This document shows positions 1-11,639 of a stretch of DNA of 64,000 nt, piece by piece; within the stretch, counting starts at the first letter, position 1; every line of letters begins with the position of its first letter. Source of the DNA: Myotis daubentonii (lineage: Eukaryota; Chordata; Mammalia; Chiroptera; Vespertilionidae); NCBI RefSeq assembly GCF_963259705.1, contig NC_081846.1, forward strand, positions 60,875,722 to 60,939,721, read 5' to 3'. The notes under the pieces are model-generated. The model ran no database searches. It was not told the DNA's origin and saw nothing but the letters and a program-made list of their open reading frames with translations. The position numbers were made by a program, and so were the translations under genes.

Positions 1-161
1 AGATAGGGAGGTTGTGGCCCTGCCCCCTGTCACACACAGACCCGCAGGGCGATCCGGGGATTTGGGCGCTGCCCCCTGTCACGCTGATCCCGGTGCCAGG
101 AGACCTCTCAGCTCCGCTGATCCCGGTGCTGGGAGGCATATTACCCTTTTACTATATAGGA
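1..161 (-). mobile_element. Helitron (HeliBat-type), truncated by window edge
   Basis: Read on the minus strand, this ends at 161 with the terminal pattern TCCTATATAGTAAAAG, which is the 5' start of the bat Helitron family. The next base is T, as expected for insertion between A and T. The 3' part lies outside the window. It is non-autonomous, GC-rich and has no coding potential. Confidence 0.85.
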
Positions 162-720
162 TAGAGGCCTGGTGCATGGGTGGCGGCCAGCTGGTTTGCC
201 CTGAAGGGTGTCCTGGATCAGGTTGGGGGTCCCCACTGGGGTGCCTGGCCAGTCTGGGTGAGGGGCTGAGGGCTGTTTTCAGGCTGGCGGTTGACTGAAG
301 CTCCCAACTGCTCCTTTTTTTCTTTTCTTTTTTTTTATTCTGGGCCAGCTTTAGCTCTGGCTCCAGCTCTGAGGCCTCTGCTGCTGAAAGCAGGTATCTG
401 GTTTGTTTGTGTTCTATAATCGAAACACTGTATCAACTCCAGCTCTGAGACCCCGGCGGGCTGAAAGCAGGTTTCTGGGGTTTTGTTTAGCTTCTATATT
501 TGTAACTATGTTTCAAACTGCAAGCTCAGAGGCCGGCAAGGCAGGCGGGGAACGTTGGTTTCCTCCATCACTGAAGCAAGCAAGCCTCATGTTAGTTTCA
601 AGCTGCCTGTCTGCCGGCCGTCATCTTGGCTGGCAGTTAATTTGCATATCGCCCTGATTAGCCAATGGGAAAGGTAGCGGACGTACACTAATTATCATGT
701 TTCTCTTTTATTAGATAGGA
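162..720 (-). mobile_element. Helitron directly abutting the previous one, with internal tandem repeats
   Basis: It starts with a slightly eroded 3' end (TAGAGGCC, reversed) exactly where the previous Helitron stops. It ends at 720 with TATTAGATAGGA, the reversed 5' end of a second Helitron subfamily. That subfamily is also seen at 2577 and 56920 and carries TTTGCATATC plus GATTAGCCAATGGG near the end. Inside are a pyrimidine tract (312-337) and three diverged copies of a unit of about 76-80 bp (363-560). Confidence 0.85.
363..560. repeat. Tandem repeat of about 76-80 bp inside Helitron
   Basis: Units begin near 363, 439 and about 521 (the last is partial). Each carries CCAGCTCTGAG-like, GCTGAAAGCAGGT and TTCTATA-like blocks in the same order. 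A reverse-complement relative with CTCTGAGCTCCTGAAGC is visible near 57110 in the related element that starts at 56920, so the unit belongs to the subfamily. Confidence 0.7.
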
Positions 721-1414
721 TGGTCATCCCACTGTTTGGCACAGGGTCTAAACGTCCTAATGCAACAAAGAACTCAATGTAAAGTAGCACCTGTCTACCA
801 GAAGGCAAAGCAATCCTAGAGGAAGAAAACCTGTTTTAAATATAACCAAAACAAACTAAATTTGCTGAGTACTCATTATATGACAGACATTGTTAATTAC
901 ATGCATTATTTAATAAAAATTGTATGGGATAAGAACTACCACTAAAACTATTTTGAGAAATGGAGTACAAAGTTAAGCACTTTGCCCAAGGATATAAATC
1001 CTGTAGGTTGGGGAGGTGAAAAATATAAGAACGTGGGCAAACTCAAAAGACTGAGCACTTCATCTTAAACTGCCTGAGTTAAAGGACTTGACTGGGCAAC
1101 TGATTACCTATGTAACCACCAGCTATTACTTAATCTTTCTGGGCCTGCCTCAAGTGTCCTTAATTGTAAAACTTGCTTCCAATGTTAGTTACCATAGTTA
1201 ACTCTCTAAGGTTTCAAATAAAAACAATTTGATTTAAGTGTGTCACTGAGTGATTCAGCCTATGAAGCGATATGATATTAAAAGATATCTTTCTCTTGAA
1301 AAAAAAAGGGTTTTTTTTTCTTCTTTATATTTATTCACAGGCACTTGTTTGTGAGGCTATGAAAGAACAATATTTTTCTGTCTGAATCTATGAGTGTAAA
1401 AGAAAAAAATCCAA
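721..1414. other. Non-genic stretch with two old MIR fragments
   Basis: About 850-1000 resembles a minus-strand MIR (a TTAAGCACTTTGCCCAAGG-like block). About 1075-1240 resembles a plus-strand MIR (TTACTTAATCTTTCTGGGCC and a block ending TTGTAAAAC). Both are strongly diverged. No exon-like open frame is seen. Confidence 0.55.
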
Positions 1415-1643
1415 GCCCTAACTGGTTTGGCTCAGTGGATAGAGCGTCAGCCTGCGGACTCAAGGGTCCCAGGTTCGATTCCGGTCAAGGGCAGGTACCT
1501 TGGTTGCGGGCACATCCCCAGTAGGGAGTGTGCATGAGCCAGCTGATCGATGTTGCTCTCTCATAGATGTTTCTAACTCTCTATCTCTCTCCCTTCCTCT
1601 CTGTAAAAAATCAATAAAATATATTTTTTTTAAAAAAGAAAGA
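1415..1643 (+). mobile_element. Ves SINE (tRNA-derived, bat-specific)
   Basis: The head has RNA polymerase III promoter boxes: an A-box region in GGCTCAGTGGATAGAGC and a B box GGTTCGATTCC. The body contains AGCTGATCGATG and a CT-rich tract (TCTCTCCCTTCCTCTCTG). It ends with AAAAAATCAATAAAATATA and an A-rich tail. Short flanking repeats around CCAAG at both ends fit L1-driven insertion. This is not a functional tRNA gene. Confidence 0.9.
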
Positions 1644-1784
1644 AAAGCCAAGCAAGATGACTGTTTTTCCTGCCCTAAGGAAGCCACAATGACTATAAGA
1701 AAATGTCATTTTGATCAGCCAACAACAACATACCTCCTGCAGGATTCTCCAGCCAGTTCCTTTGCATCAAACCTAAAACACCCA

Positions 1785-1985
1785 TCTATAATAATAAAAG
1801 CGTAATATGCCAATGAGATGCGACAGCGGAACGACCTTCCGGAAGTCCTTCTGGACAACCTTCCAGACAAAGCTGGGGCTGGGAGGGCCAAGGCAAGCCA
1901 CTGTTGCGAGGGCTGAGGCCAGAGGCTGCCACTGAGCCTGAGAGGGCCAAGCCCCTTGCATGCATTTCTTGCATCAGGCCTCTAG
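1785..1985 (+). mobile_element. Short complete Helitron, 201 bp
   Basis: It starts TCTATAATAATAAAAGCG after an A and ends GGCCTCTAG before a T. It has the AATATGC block typical of the 5' end and a weak 3' hairpin around TGCATTTCTTGCA. There is no target-site duplication, as expected for rolling-circle insertion. Confidence 0.85.
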
Positions 1986-2215
1986 TCTCACAATAATCCT
2001 TCACCACTCAGGTATCTGTAGAGAGCACCTGAGAAGGCACATGGGCATTTCTTTAATTATTGTCAGCTCAATCTAGTGGCTTTCGCATGTCCTAGAAACA
2101 CTTTGCCAGAGGCAGGAGGGTTGTCAGCTTGACCTTCATCCCAGGTGCCAGGGGGTGGGTTTTATTATTTATTTAATTTTTTTTGGCGATTTATTTTTAT
2201 TTATTTATTTATTTA
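1986..2215. other. Unassigned DNA ending in an A/T-rich microsatellite
   Basis: About 170 bp has no recognisable element. It is followed by a TTTA-type simple repeat (about 2160-2215) in which the next Helitron is inserted. Confidence 0.5.
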
Positions 2216-2577
2216 CTAGGGGCCCGGTGCACGAAATTCGTGCACTGGGTGTGTGTGTGGGGGGGGGGGGAGTGTCCCTCAGCCCAGCCTGCCCCCTCTC
2301 ACATACTGGGAGCCCTCAGGCGTTGACCCCAGCCCAGGCCTGACGCCTCTGACAGAGGCGGGATCAGGTCTCGGGCGACTGCTGGCACTCACACCCCCAA
2401 CCCGCTCTCTGATGGCGCTGTACCATCCTGCCTGCAATATGCAAATTAGCCACCATCTTTTTTGACGGTTAACTGCCAATTTTAGTTGGCAGTTAATTTG
2501 CATATCTCACTGATTAGCCAATGAAAAAGGTATCAGTCGTATGCCAATTACCATTTTTCTCTTTTATTAGTATAGGA
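2216..2577 (-). mobile_element. Complete Helitron, 362 bp
   Basis: It runs from CTAGGGGCCCGGTGCACG (reversed 3' end, with the palindrome GTGCACGAAATTCGTGCAC as the terminal hairpin) to TTTTATTAGTATAGGA (reversed 5' end). Flanks are A and T. It contains two TTAATTTGCATAT/TATGCAAATTA blocks around a local inverted repeat at 2430-2515. Confidence 0.9.
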
Positions 2578-2715
2578 TTTTTTTTTTGCTTAAAGTATTA
2601 CAAAGGGTATTACATATGTGTCCATTTTTCCCCCCGCCCTAGACAGTCCCCTAGCCTCCCCTATCCCCCAGTGTCTTATGTCCATTGGTTATGCTTATAT
2701 GTCAAGCCAAGCACC
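2578..2715 (-). mobile_element. L1 3'-UTR fragment
   Basis: Starting in a T-run (the reversed A-tail), it carries GCTTAAAGTATTACAAAGGG and then TGTCCATTGGTTATGCTTATA. This is the reverse complement of the L1 tail seen in full at 47190-47320. It is severely 5'-truncated and directly abuts the Helitron end. Confidence 0.8.
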
Positions 2716-2935
2716 AGGAATGAATATGACTCAGGCCCACCCAAGAATGCAAATAAACACGCTGTATTGGCTCTGGGTCCCTGTCCCTGTCTCTCCGTCA
2801 GAGGACAGTGGTCCCACCTGACCCCAGCTTTTTCCTTCCATCTCTGTGTCTGTCTCTTTCTTTCATTTTCTCAATCCCCAGAAGCCCCACTCAGGAACCG
2901 AACCTCTCTCTAGCAGCACTGGACACGGAGAAGAG
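2716..2935 (+). other. Possible LTR 3' fragment (uncertain)
   Basis: The segment has an AATAAA (2751-2756), a following TCCCTGTCTCTCC-type tract and a purine/pyrimidine bias reminiscent of the R-U5 part of an endogenous retroviral LTR. No partner LTR, primer site or coding sequence is visible. The assignment is by composition only. Confidence 0.3.
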
Positions 2936-3446
2936 AGAAATATGTACAGGTATCTTAGTAGAGGTAGAAATATCTATAAAAGGACCCAGATATGACATGA
3001 GGTATGCCAACACAGGTATCTTAACATTGATTCATGTAATTTTAATCCCAAGACAATCGAAAGTGATATCCTTCTCCCAATTAATATAGCAATAATTAAT
3101 TCTATTTTTTAAATTAAAGCATAATTTACATTCAGTAAAAGTCACTCTTTTTGATGTACAGTTCTATAAGTTACAGCCACATAACTACCACTGAAATCAA
3201 AATATAAAATAGCTCCATCACCAACTCACCTTTTTGATGTATAGTTCTATAAGGTCTGGAAAACACACACAGCTGTGTGACTCCACCAAAATCGAAACAT
3301 AAAACATTTCCATCACCTCACAAGATGTCCTGGGGCCCTTTTGTAGAAAATGAAATCCCTCTCCCCTTCCCATGGCAGCCATTAATCTGTTTTCTGTCTC
3401 TAAAATTTTGCTTTTTTCCAGAATGCCATAGAAAAAGAATCATTTA

Positions 3447-3655
3447 GCCTGGCCAAGGTAGTCAGTGGTTGAGTGTCCAGGAGGTCACAGTTCGATTCCT
3501 GGTCAGGGCACATGCCTGGGTTTCAGACTTGATCCCCAACGAGGGGGTTGCAGGAGGCAGCTAATCAGTAATTCTCTCTCATCATTGATGTTTCTATCTC
3601 TCTCTCCCTCTCCCTTCCTCTCTGAAATCAATAAAAAAATATTTTTTAAAAAACA
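3447..3655 (+). mobile_element. Ves SINE (older subfamily)
   Basis: It has GTCAGTGGTTGAG, GTTCGATTCCTGGTCAGGGC, a GAGGCAGCTAATCAG block, the CT-rich tract and ATCAATAAAAAAATA. Flanks AATCATTTA and AATCATATA look like a slightly diverged target duplication. Confidence 0.85.
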
Positions 3656-4257
3656 AATCATATAGTTTATAGCCCTTTGAGTATAGTTTTTTCTCACAGC
3701 ATAATGGATTTGAGATTTATTCACATCGTTGCATTAATCAGTAGTTAGTTCATTTCAGTTGCATTGTATGGACATACCAGAGTTTGTCCAGCCACCAGAT
3801 GAATAACACTTGGGTTGTTTGCAGTGATTATGGACAGAGTTACTGTAAGCATTCGTGTATAAGTGTTTGGCTAAACTAAGTTTTCACCCTCCTCGGTTAA
3901 TTAAATACCTAGCAATGGGATGATGGGTTGTAGTAATTGTATGTATGTTTACTTTCTAAGAAACATCCAAACAGTTTTTCTAAATGACTACACCATTTTG
4001 CTTTTTCAGCAACAATGTACAGATTTTAGAGAGTCCAAGGTTCTCTATATGGTATCAGATTTGTTGTTGTTATTGTTATTAATCATTTTAATAAGCATAT
4101 GGTGATATTATACTGTGGTTTTAATTTGCATTCCCCTAATGACTAAAGATGTTGAGCATATTTTCATGTGTTTAGTTGCTATACATATTCTGTGCTGAAT
4201 ATCCAAACATTTTGTCCTTTTTATAACTTGGTTATTTGAGCTTTTATTATTAAGGGT

Positions 4258-4476
4258 TTTTTTTGGTTTTTTAATATATATTTTTATTGAATTCAGAGAT
4301 GAAGGGAGAAAGAGAGAGATAGAAATATCAATGAGAGAGAATCATTGATTGGCTGCCTCCTGCATGCCCCAACTGGTGATGGAGCCTGCAACCCAGGCTT
4401 GTGCCCTGATTGGAATTGAACTGGGACTTCCTGGTTCATAGGTCTATGCTCAACCACTGAGCCATGCCAGCTGGTC
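4258..4476 (-). mobile_element. Ves SINE
   Basis: This is a reverse-oriented copy: TATTTTTATTGAATTCAGAG, a GA-rich tract, CTGCCTCCTGCATGCCCC, then reversed B and A boxes ending ACCACTGAGCCATGCCAGC. It is inserted in the old L1. Confidence 0.85.
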
Positions 4477-4800
4477 TACTACTGAGTTTTAAGAATTCTT
4501 TATATAATTAGAATAAAAGAACCTTATCAGGTATTTAACTTGGGATTTTTCTCGCTATAAATAAGTTGATTGTATTTTCATTCTCTTAACAGTGTGCTTT
4601 GAAAAGCTGATGTTTTTATTTTGATGAAGATCAATTTATCAATATTTTATGGGCTGCACTTTGGTAAACAAGGTCACAAAAATGTTCTGTTATGTTTTCT
4701 TCGAGAAGTATTATAGTATTAGGCTTTACATATGGATCTGTGAACATTTTTGAGTTAATTTTTTAATATAGAGCAAAATCTGAAGCAAAGCCCATTTATT

Positions 4801-6155
4801 CTGCACATGAATGCCCAATTTTTCTAATGTGATTTTTTGAAAAAGCTATACTTTCTCAACTAAATTTCAATTGCATATTTTTTTAAAAAATCAATTGACC
4901 GTGTGTGTGTGTGTGTGTGTGTGTGTATGTATCCATGTGTCTGTATCTGGCCTCTTGATTTATGCAATTCATTCTGAAGGGTTTTAAGAGGTAGACAGTA
5001 GCAGAAAAACTAGACATTTCCAATCAATGATGTTTTTTAAAATAGATTTTATTTATGCAATTGATTCTAGGAGCTTAAGGCACTATTGTTTCATTAATGT
5101 TCGTATTTTCACTACAGAGCAAATAGAATTTTCCTCAGGTTTTGTATATGGAAAATTAAAGACACGCAAAGAAAAAGGCTGAATGGATATAATATAAACT
5201 CCTCATCATAAAAGTTTTAAAAAGTTATAAGTTTTAAAAGATTTAAAAATTATTTAATAAAATTACTATTTTTAAAGGGGAGGACAGGAAGGAAAAGAGA
5301 AAAGTGAAGGGAAAGAATAATAGAAAATGGAAAGAAAATGTATTTATTGAGCACCCATTGTTGCCATGTAGTATATAAGGTATTTTGCATATGATGCTAG
5401 TTATTTTAAATCACTGATTTTGACAGCAATTAATTTAAACAAACTATAGAGAAGCCAGTCATTGAAGTCAAGATTTTTCTTCCCAATTTAAGGGAGAAAT
5501 AATTCCTTGTTGCTGTGTATCTCAAATCAAAAGTTATTTTTCAGATACCTTTATGAGCCGAGTTCTTTTAAACCCCTAACAAATCATATCAACTGTGGGA
5601 AGCTTTTAAGATACCTAGAGAGAAAAATGGCAACTAAAAGATAAACAATTCTGAAATTAAATGTAATTTAATGGGCCCATTCATTCAGCAATCATTTATT
5701 GAGCACCAGCACATTGAAGGTTCTATGATGGGTACTGTTCAGAGGAGTTAAAACACTCTTCTGATCTCTTATACTCACTCACCTCAAGGAGGTGAGAAAA
5801 GACATATTCAGTAACTATGAATCAGAAGCAAAAAGAAATAAGCTTAACAACAGCAATGTAAATAGAATTTTGAGAGAATTTTAGGAAGACAGAAATAAAC
5901 TATATGAGATTAGAAAAATCATATAGAGTACATTTGAACTGATGGTTCACAGAATGATAGGTAATATAGAGAATTGGGGGTAAGCCATTTTCAGTAAAAG
6001 AGGTACATACAATGCATGGAGAAAGTGGGGATATGTTCAGGGAACAGAAAAAAATAAGCTCATTGTGTTAAACATAGAACATGTAGAGATAAATAATGGG
6101 AGATAACCTTGGGAAAGCAGACAGAGGTCAGGGGATACAACATTTATTTCACAAA
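4801..6155. other. Non-genic AT-rich stretch with (TG)n and weak old repeats
   Basis: A (TG)n run lies at about 4901-4926. A MIR-like TTTATTGAGCACCCATTGTT lies at about 5343. An L2-like minus-strand piece (CATTTATTGAGCACCAGCAC) lies at about 5690-5820. I see no exon or element with clear ends in the rest. Confidence 0.5.
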
Positions 6156-6674
6156 CTAGAGGCCCGGTGCACAAAATTCACACATGGTGCTTGGGGGGAG
6201 GGGGGGCCCCCTCAGCCCAGCCTGCAACCTCTCCAATACGGGACACCCCTCTCACAATCCTGGACCACTGGCTCCTAATCACTCACCTGCCTGCCTGGTC
6301 ACCCCTAACTGCCCCCCCCCTCTGATCACCCCTCACTGCCTCAGCATGCCAGCCTGATCACCCTCAACTGCCCCCTCCCTGCCAGCCTGGTCATCCCTAA
6401 CTGCCCCCCTGCCAGCCTGGTTGCCCCCAATTGCCCCCTGCTGGCCTGGTTGCCCTCAACTGGCCCCCCTGCCGACCTGGTCACCCCACGCAGCCTGCTG
6501 TTCAGTCATTTGGTCATCCCTCACTAACCCCCCTGCTGGCCTGGTTGCCCTATGCAGCCTACTTGTTCAGTCGTTTGGTCATCCCTCACTAACCCCACTG
6601 CTGGCCTGGTTGTAGGCAGCCATCTTGTGAGGGCATGAGGGTCACTTTGCATATTACCTCTTTATTATATAGGA
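6156..6674 (-). mobile_element. Complete Helitron with 65-bp subrepeats, 519 bp
   Basis: It runs from CTAGAGGCCCGGTGCAC to TTATTATATAGGA, flanked by A and T. The middle is built of CTGGCCTGGTTGCCC-type blocks. Near the 5' end are two units of about 65 bp (starting near 6476 and 6539) with TTCAGTCRTTTGGTCATC. It is the same subfamily as 22917-23477. Confidence 0.9.
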
Positions 6675-7719
6675 TATTACCTGAGTGTCTACTGTAAGAT
6701 GGGAACAACAGCAAGCACTGACAGTATCAGCCAAGAATAAGACATACAAGTGTCTGCCCTCAGGGATGTTAAATTATAAAGGTTTAGGAACTAGGACTTT
6801 ATTCAAGAGGCAATGACTATTATTAAAGATTTTCAAGCACTCAGGCTGGGTTTAGGGAGGGAAGGTGGTAGAGAAGTATTAATATAAATGAGTACAAGTA
6901 AAAAAATACATAAATATTCAAACTATGGTTTTTGCATCCTACCTTTGATTTTGTTAAAAAGTATGAAAACTGAGACCTATTTACATTACTGTTGGTAAGC
7001 TTATTTCTTTTTAGTATTTTAAAATGAAAATCAATTCTCAATAGACTTTTGAAAGTTTAGAGTTAGGATAGAACAGTACACTGAGTTAAATGTTTTGCTA
7101 AATAGGGGAATCACAAGGTTTATATTTGTTCATATTCTGGAGTAGAGCTTATGATTAGCTAGAAAGAAAGAATATTGTACCTACATATCTTAATAACATC
7201 CATTCATCTATTAACACTTGTATCAATGAGTACTTTCACTCTATTTAAAAGGAAAAGGCTAAAGAAATAGATTTTTTAACTTGTTTCAAACCCTAATTAA
7301 TAATTAAATGTTAAAGGGTTCAACTTCAAGAAGTAATGAGATAATTTTTCACCACCTGCTTTTTTCAGTAATTGAGATTTAAACAGGAGTGAAATTTAAC
7401 AAGTTTTACTGGGAAGAAAAGAACATTCTGCACATTTGATGTCTCCTTGGCATTATCTCCTGATTTCCACTCAGACAATGTCTGATTCATGAGATGATAA
7501 GCCAGATATTGTTACTCAGAGTTAGAAGTAATTCTGCCTCTTATCTGAACAGCACCCTCAGTCTGACACATGCTCCCCAGGTTTCCGAGAAGACATTCTA
7601 TTCCGGAGCTTATAATGTCCTATGTCCTCAAGGCAGGGAGGGGGATCAAATATTGTGCTGGTTGCTATAAGACAAACATAAAATACTCAGTTTTGGTTGT
7701 TGAAATAAGAAGCATGTGA
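6675..7719. other. Non-genic stretch, nothing recognised
   Basis: AT-rich single-copy-looking DNA. It has no open frame above background, no terminal repeats and no RNA-gene signature that I can see. Confidence 0.5.
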
Positions 7720-8018
<299 letters not shown>

Positions 8019-8028
8019 AAGCATGTGA

Positions 8029-8504
8029 TTTCTTTAAACTTTTCAATGATGACTCAGGTACTTTCTATTATACTACAATATAAGGATGCTGTATCTCTGA
8101 AGTGAATTTGGTTGATTTTGAGGAGGATGATTGTAAGAAAAAGCAATAACAAAAGTATTAAGTATAAAAATATTTCACTGTTTTCAGGAAAAAAACTCAC
8201 TATTCATTCTATTATATATAATATATAAACTATAAATGCCTTCATATATCATATCTAGTATATATCATATGTACTACTATCATATATATAAGATATTGAT
8301 CTATATCCCTAATGTTACTAAACCTCAAAAAGAAAGTAGCAGTCTATTTATATCTCCCCCCCTTGAGCTCCACCACATCTAATATATAACTGTTAAAATG
8401 ATATACATTTCAATGTTATTTCCTTCTTAAATTGAGTGCTGTGTTTTTCAGAATCAGGAGAGATTCTCAAGGCTATAGAAAAGGGAGAAGAAAGGGGAGA
8501 GAAG
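8029..8504. other. Non-genic AT-rich stretch
   Basis: Contains ATAT-rich stretches at 8205-8300. No recognisable element or gene. Confidence 0.5.
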
Positions 8505-8619
8505 AAGGGAAGGGAAGGGAAGGGAAGGGAAGGGAAGGGAAGGGAAGGGAAGGGAAGGGAAGGGAAGGGAAGGGAAGGGAAGGGAAGGGAAGGGAAGGGA
8601 AGGGAAGGGAAGGGAAGGA
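8505..8619 (+). repeat. Pentanucleotide satellite (GGGAA)n
   Basis: About 22 nearly perfect 5-bp units form a pure purine strand. The long open frames here are only the translation of the repeat (GREGKGREGK or PFPSLPFPSL). Confidence 0.95.
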
Positions 8620-8779
8620 AAAGAGAAGAAAAGGTGAGTGGTACTTCACATTCTCCCATAACTATTGGCTGTCTTTATCAGTCTTTTGAAGACACTACCA
8701 AGAGGAATTACACAGCAAAATAAGAAACCCACATTCATTTTCTTATCAACAATTGTGAGAAAAGTTCATCTGGCAAACA

Positions 8780-8875
8780 CTATGATAGAGCATAAGAACA
8801 CTGGCCCTAGAGCCAGAGGAAGTAGGATCAAATACCACTCATGCCACTTACTGCTCCACCTGTGAAAAGCCCTTC
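8780..8875 (+). repeat. MIR fragment
   Basis: AGCATAAGAACACTGGCCC, AGAGCCAGAGGAAGTAGGAT and GCCACTTACTGC follow the order of the tRNA-like head and core of MIR, diverged. Confidence 0.6.
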
Positions 8876-9735
8876 CACCCACAGACTCACTTTTTCCCAC
8901 CTCTTATATCTGCATCACCCCACTATGATGAAAATTTTAAAGTCACATGAAAAAATCATACAAATATTAATTACTATTGCATTTAAAACCCCTTGTTTCC
9001 CTTTCTCTCTATTCCTGATTTCAATGTTGACTCTACAACAAAAAGAATAAAGGAGGAAGGAAGTGGAATTGATAAAAAATTTTCATCAATTTTAGATGGT
9101 ATATTTAAAATAACATATTGACAAAAAATTACTCAAATCAATAATAAACATTTATTGTAACTGAGGAAGAAAGATATGTTTTGATATAGCTATATTCTCA
9201 TTTTGGGAAGACTTGCTGGTATTGCTCAAGAAAAAAGATATCAAACAAAATGAAAGTGAAAGCATTGTTTACATTCTCAAAATGACAAAAACTGTAGGAC
9301 ACTGTCCTCAAAATGGCAACAAAAGAAATAATAAAGAGGCAACTCCTTCTTTTCCAGCTTCTTACCTGGCCAATAAAGAGGATGTAAAAACTACTCTTAA
9401 CGTGAAAACCTGGTCTAGTAACTATTAAATACATAAAAAACTCCATTAGGCTCTTAAAGTTACTATTATTATAATTTTTAATAAAGAAAGATAGTTATCT
9501 CCCATTATATGTAATAAATCCTGACTACTGGATTCATTTGGTACTTGCGTCTGTTGACTTGTACATTAGGATATTATATATGTGAAAAAATCCAAGAGTG
9601 TAAAAACCTGCTTCAATTAATATCACAACAAGTTTCCATTAGGAACAACATTAATCCGAAAATTATTTTTTAGACCAGCCAGCAACAGGATTTAGGAAAA
9701 TAATAGCTCAGATGTAGGGAACATTTAGCATAAAC
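8876..9735. other. Non-genic stretch, nothing recognised
   Basis: AT-rich. Open frames up to about 80 codons at 9200-9450 occur on both strands and look random. Confidence 0.45.
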
Positions 9736-9739
9736 CAAA

Positions 9740-9930
9740 TATTGTTTTATTAAGTAGTTTATTCAGTGTCAATCCCAGTTCAATGAGTTGGGCACCTCTA
9801 TTATTATCCCTATTCTATGGATGAGGAAAATGAGACTTTTTAATTAATTATCTTGCTCAGTGTTGCCCAGCTTTAAAGAGGCTGAGCCAAGATTTTAACC
9901 AGTTTGCTAATTCCAGATCATATACTCTTG
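9740..9930 (-). repeat. MIR fragment
   Basis: ATTATTATCCCTATTCTATG, GATGAGGAAAATGAGAC and GATTTTAACCAGTTTGC match a reverse-oriented MIR core, diverged. Confidence 0.6.
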
Positions 9931-10391
9931 GCTACATCACCATATTATTTCATGTTTATCAGATAATCCACTTTCTGATACGTTTTTTAAAAAGTGTCAT
10001 TTTAAATAATATCTATAAGAAACCCCTGATGTATTATTCTCTACTAGAAAATTTCATTCATGAAGATCAATAAAAGTTCAAGCACACAGCAAATGTCACT
10101 AAATCATTATTTATTCATTTATTGAGATTCTCATTTCAGCTTTAGCAAATGTACTCTAAATGCCAAAAAAATGAAAAATGCACCTAACCAAAGCACATCA
10201 GACTAAGAAGAAAATGAGAATAGAAAGCTCTTAGCTTTAGTATCATATTACAAATGTAAAAGCAAGTTAGAGCAAGAGGAAGACCATCAAGTCATTAGGA
10301 TGTCTCATATATTCAGTACAGCAGAGGTAAGTTATATGCCACCAAAAACTCAGGGAAAATACAAACTTACTAATATAAACATCAGATGTAG
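9931..10391. other. Non-genic stretch, nothing recognised
   Basis: No repeat ends and no coding-like frame visible. Confidence 0.45.
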
Positions 10392-10745
10392 TAGTTTGCT
10401 AGCACTACCATAACAAAATACTACAGACTGGGTAGCTTCAATACCTGCATTCCTTACAGTTCTGGAGGCTGGCAGTATAACATCAAGGTATCAGGAAGTT
10501 GATTTCTCCTGAGGCCTGTCTCCTTGCATAGTCTCACTGTGTCCTCCTATGTCCGTTTGCCTCTGTGCATATCCCTATGTCTCTTCCTCTTACGAGGACA
10601 CCTGCCATATTGCATTAGAGCCCCACCCTAAGAGTCTCACCTTAACTTAATCACTTTAAAGACCTTATTTCCTACTATGCTCCATTCTGAGGTATTGGGG
10701 GCTGTGACTTCAACATTAGACTTTGGGGGTACATAATTCTGCAAA
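10392..10745 (-). mobile_element. MaLR-type LTR (MLT1-like), solo, minus strand
   Basis: TAGTTTGCTAGCACTACCAT, ACAAAATACTACAGACTGGG, ACAGTTCTGGAGGCTGGCAG and GACCTTATTTCC occur in the order of a reverse-oriented mammalian MaLR LTR of the ERVL group. It is diverged, with no internal region, so it is an old solo LTR without coding capacity. Confidence 0.7.
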
Positions 10746-11035
10746 CATGTGGCAAGGACAATTCCTAGGACACATGGGGCTGAACCTGCTGGACCTTTCT
10801 CATGGAGGAATAAAAGAGCAGTGAGTCAGATATTAGAAAAAAAATCTGTAAATTATTTATGAGAATAAATAGCACTGTGTGGCATCCCAAGATGACACAC
10901 CACAGGTGATAAACCTAAATGGAGATGGCTGGCAAGACCCAACTTGAAATTTCTGGAGTCTAGAAATGCCAATCAGGGTCTCACCAATAGCCCTGCAGTG
11001 TTTTCCCCACACTTACTAGACATAAAAATAAATAA

Positions 11036-11079
<44 letters not shown>

Positions 11080-11639
11080 ATCTTTCATGGCAAAAAATGC
11101 AAAGACAGTAAAAAGTGTGCAATCTGGTGTTGCTCCGTGTTAAACTGGGTTTCTCTTTTGTTTGTTATTGCTGTCTTATTTCTTTTCTAAAATTGCAGGA
11201 ATATCAGAACTGCTGCCTTGAATCTAAGGCGGTTGCTTTCACTAGAAGTTAAAGCCTGCTTTTCTGTGCCTGCCAAGAAAGCAAGATCTGAACCGCAGGA
11301 TATGTTGTTCTCCCTTCTCCTCTGGAAGCAACACAGCTTGCCTCCAGAGCTGCCTGCCAACTCAGCAGGTCAGCAAAAACAAAGAGTAAAAGATGAGAGT
11401 GAGGCAGAACAGAAGGAAAAGACCAAATGCAAAGATGACTAAGGCTTGGGTGGCAAGGGAGTATTTTCTTAGAAGCCATGGCTAGTTGGAAGCAGTGTGG
11501 TAACAATAAAGAACATCTGTTAAATGTAAGCAAATCACAAATACAATTTTCAATCTAATGTCATGCGAACATAAATTTCCACATTATTCTCTGTCTTAAT
11601 CTCTGATATCCTGGCTTTTATGTTCCTTTCCTATCTCTT
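10746..11639. other. Non-genic stretch with (AATA)n
   Basis: A TAAA/AATA simple repeat of about 55 bp lies at 11024-11080. The 74-codon frame at 11218-11442 has no recognisable motif and no relative that I can name. Confidence 0.45.

Larger units (their letters stand above)
3100..4800 (-). mobile_element. Old L1 (ORF2 end and 3' UTR), minus strand, split by two SINEs
   Basis: Several blocks read as the reverse complement of mammalian L1 ORF2/3' UTR: GTTTTAATTTGCATTCCCC, CTAATGACTAAAGATGTTG, GAGTTTTAAGAATTCTTTAT and TTTTGATGAAGATCAATTTA. The copy is heavily diverged, so it has no coding capacity. It is interrupted by Ves SINEs at 3447-3655 and 4258-4476. Confidence 0.75.

Noticed and set aside
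1415..1500. tRNA-like gene with A and B boxes
   Set aside because: It is the head of a Ves SINE. The cloverleaf is degenerate and a SINE body and A-tail follow. The same applies to all other Ves copies.
8393..8723. Frames of 85-95 codons rich in GREGK or PFPSL
   Set aside because: Pure consequence of the (GGGAA)n satellite.
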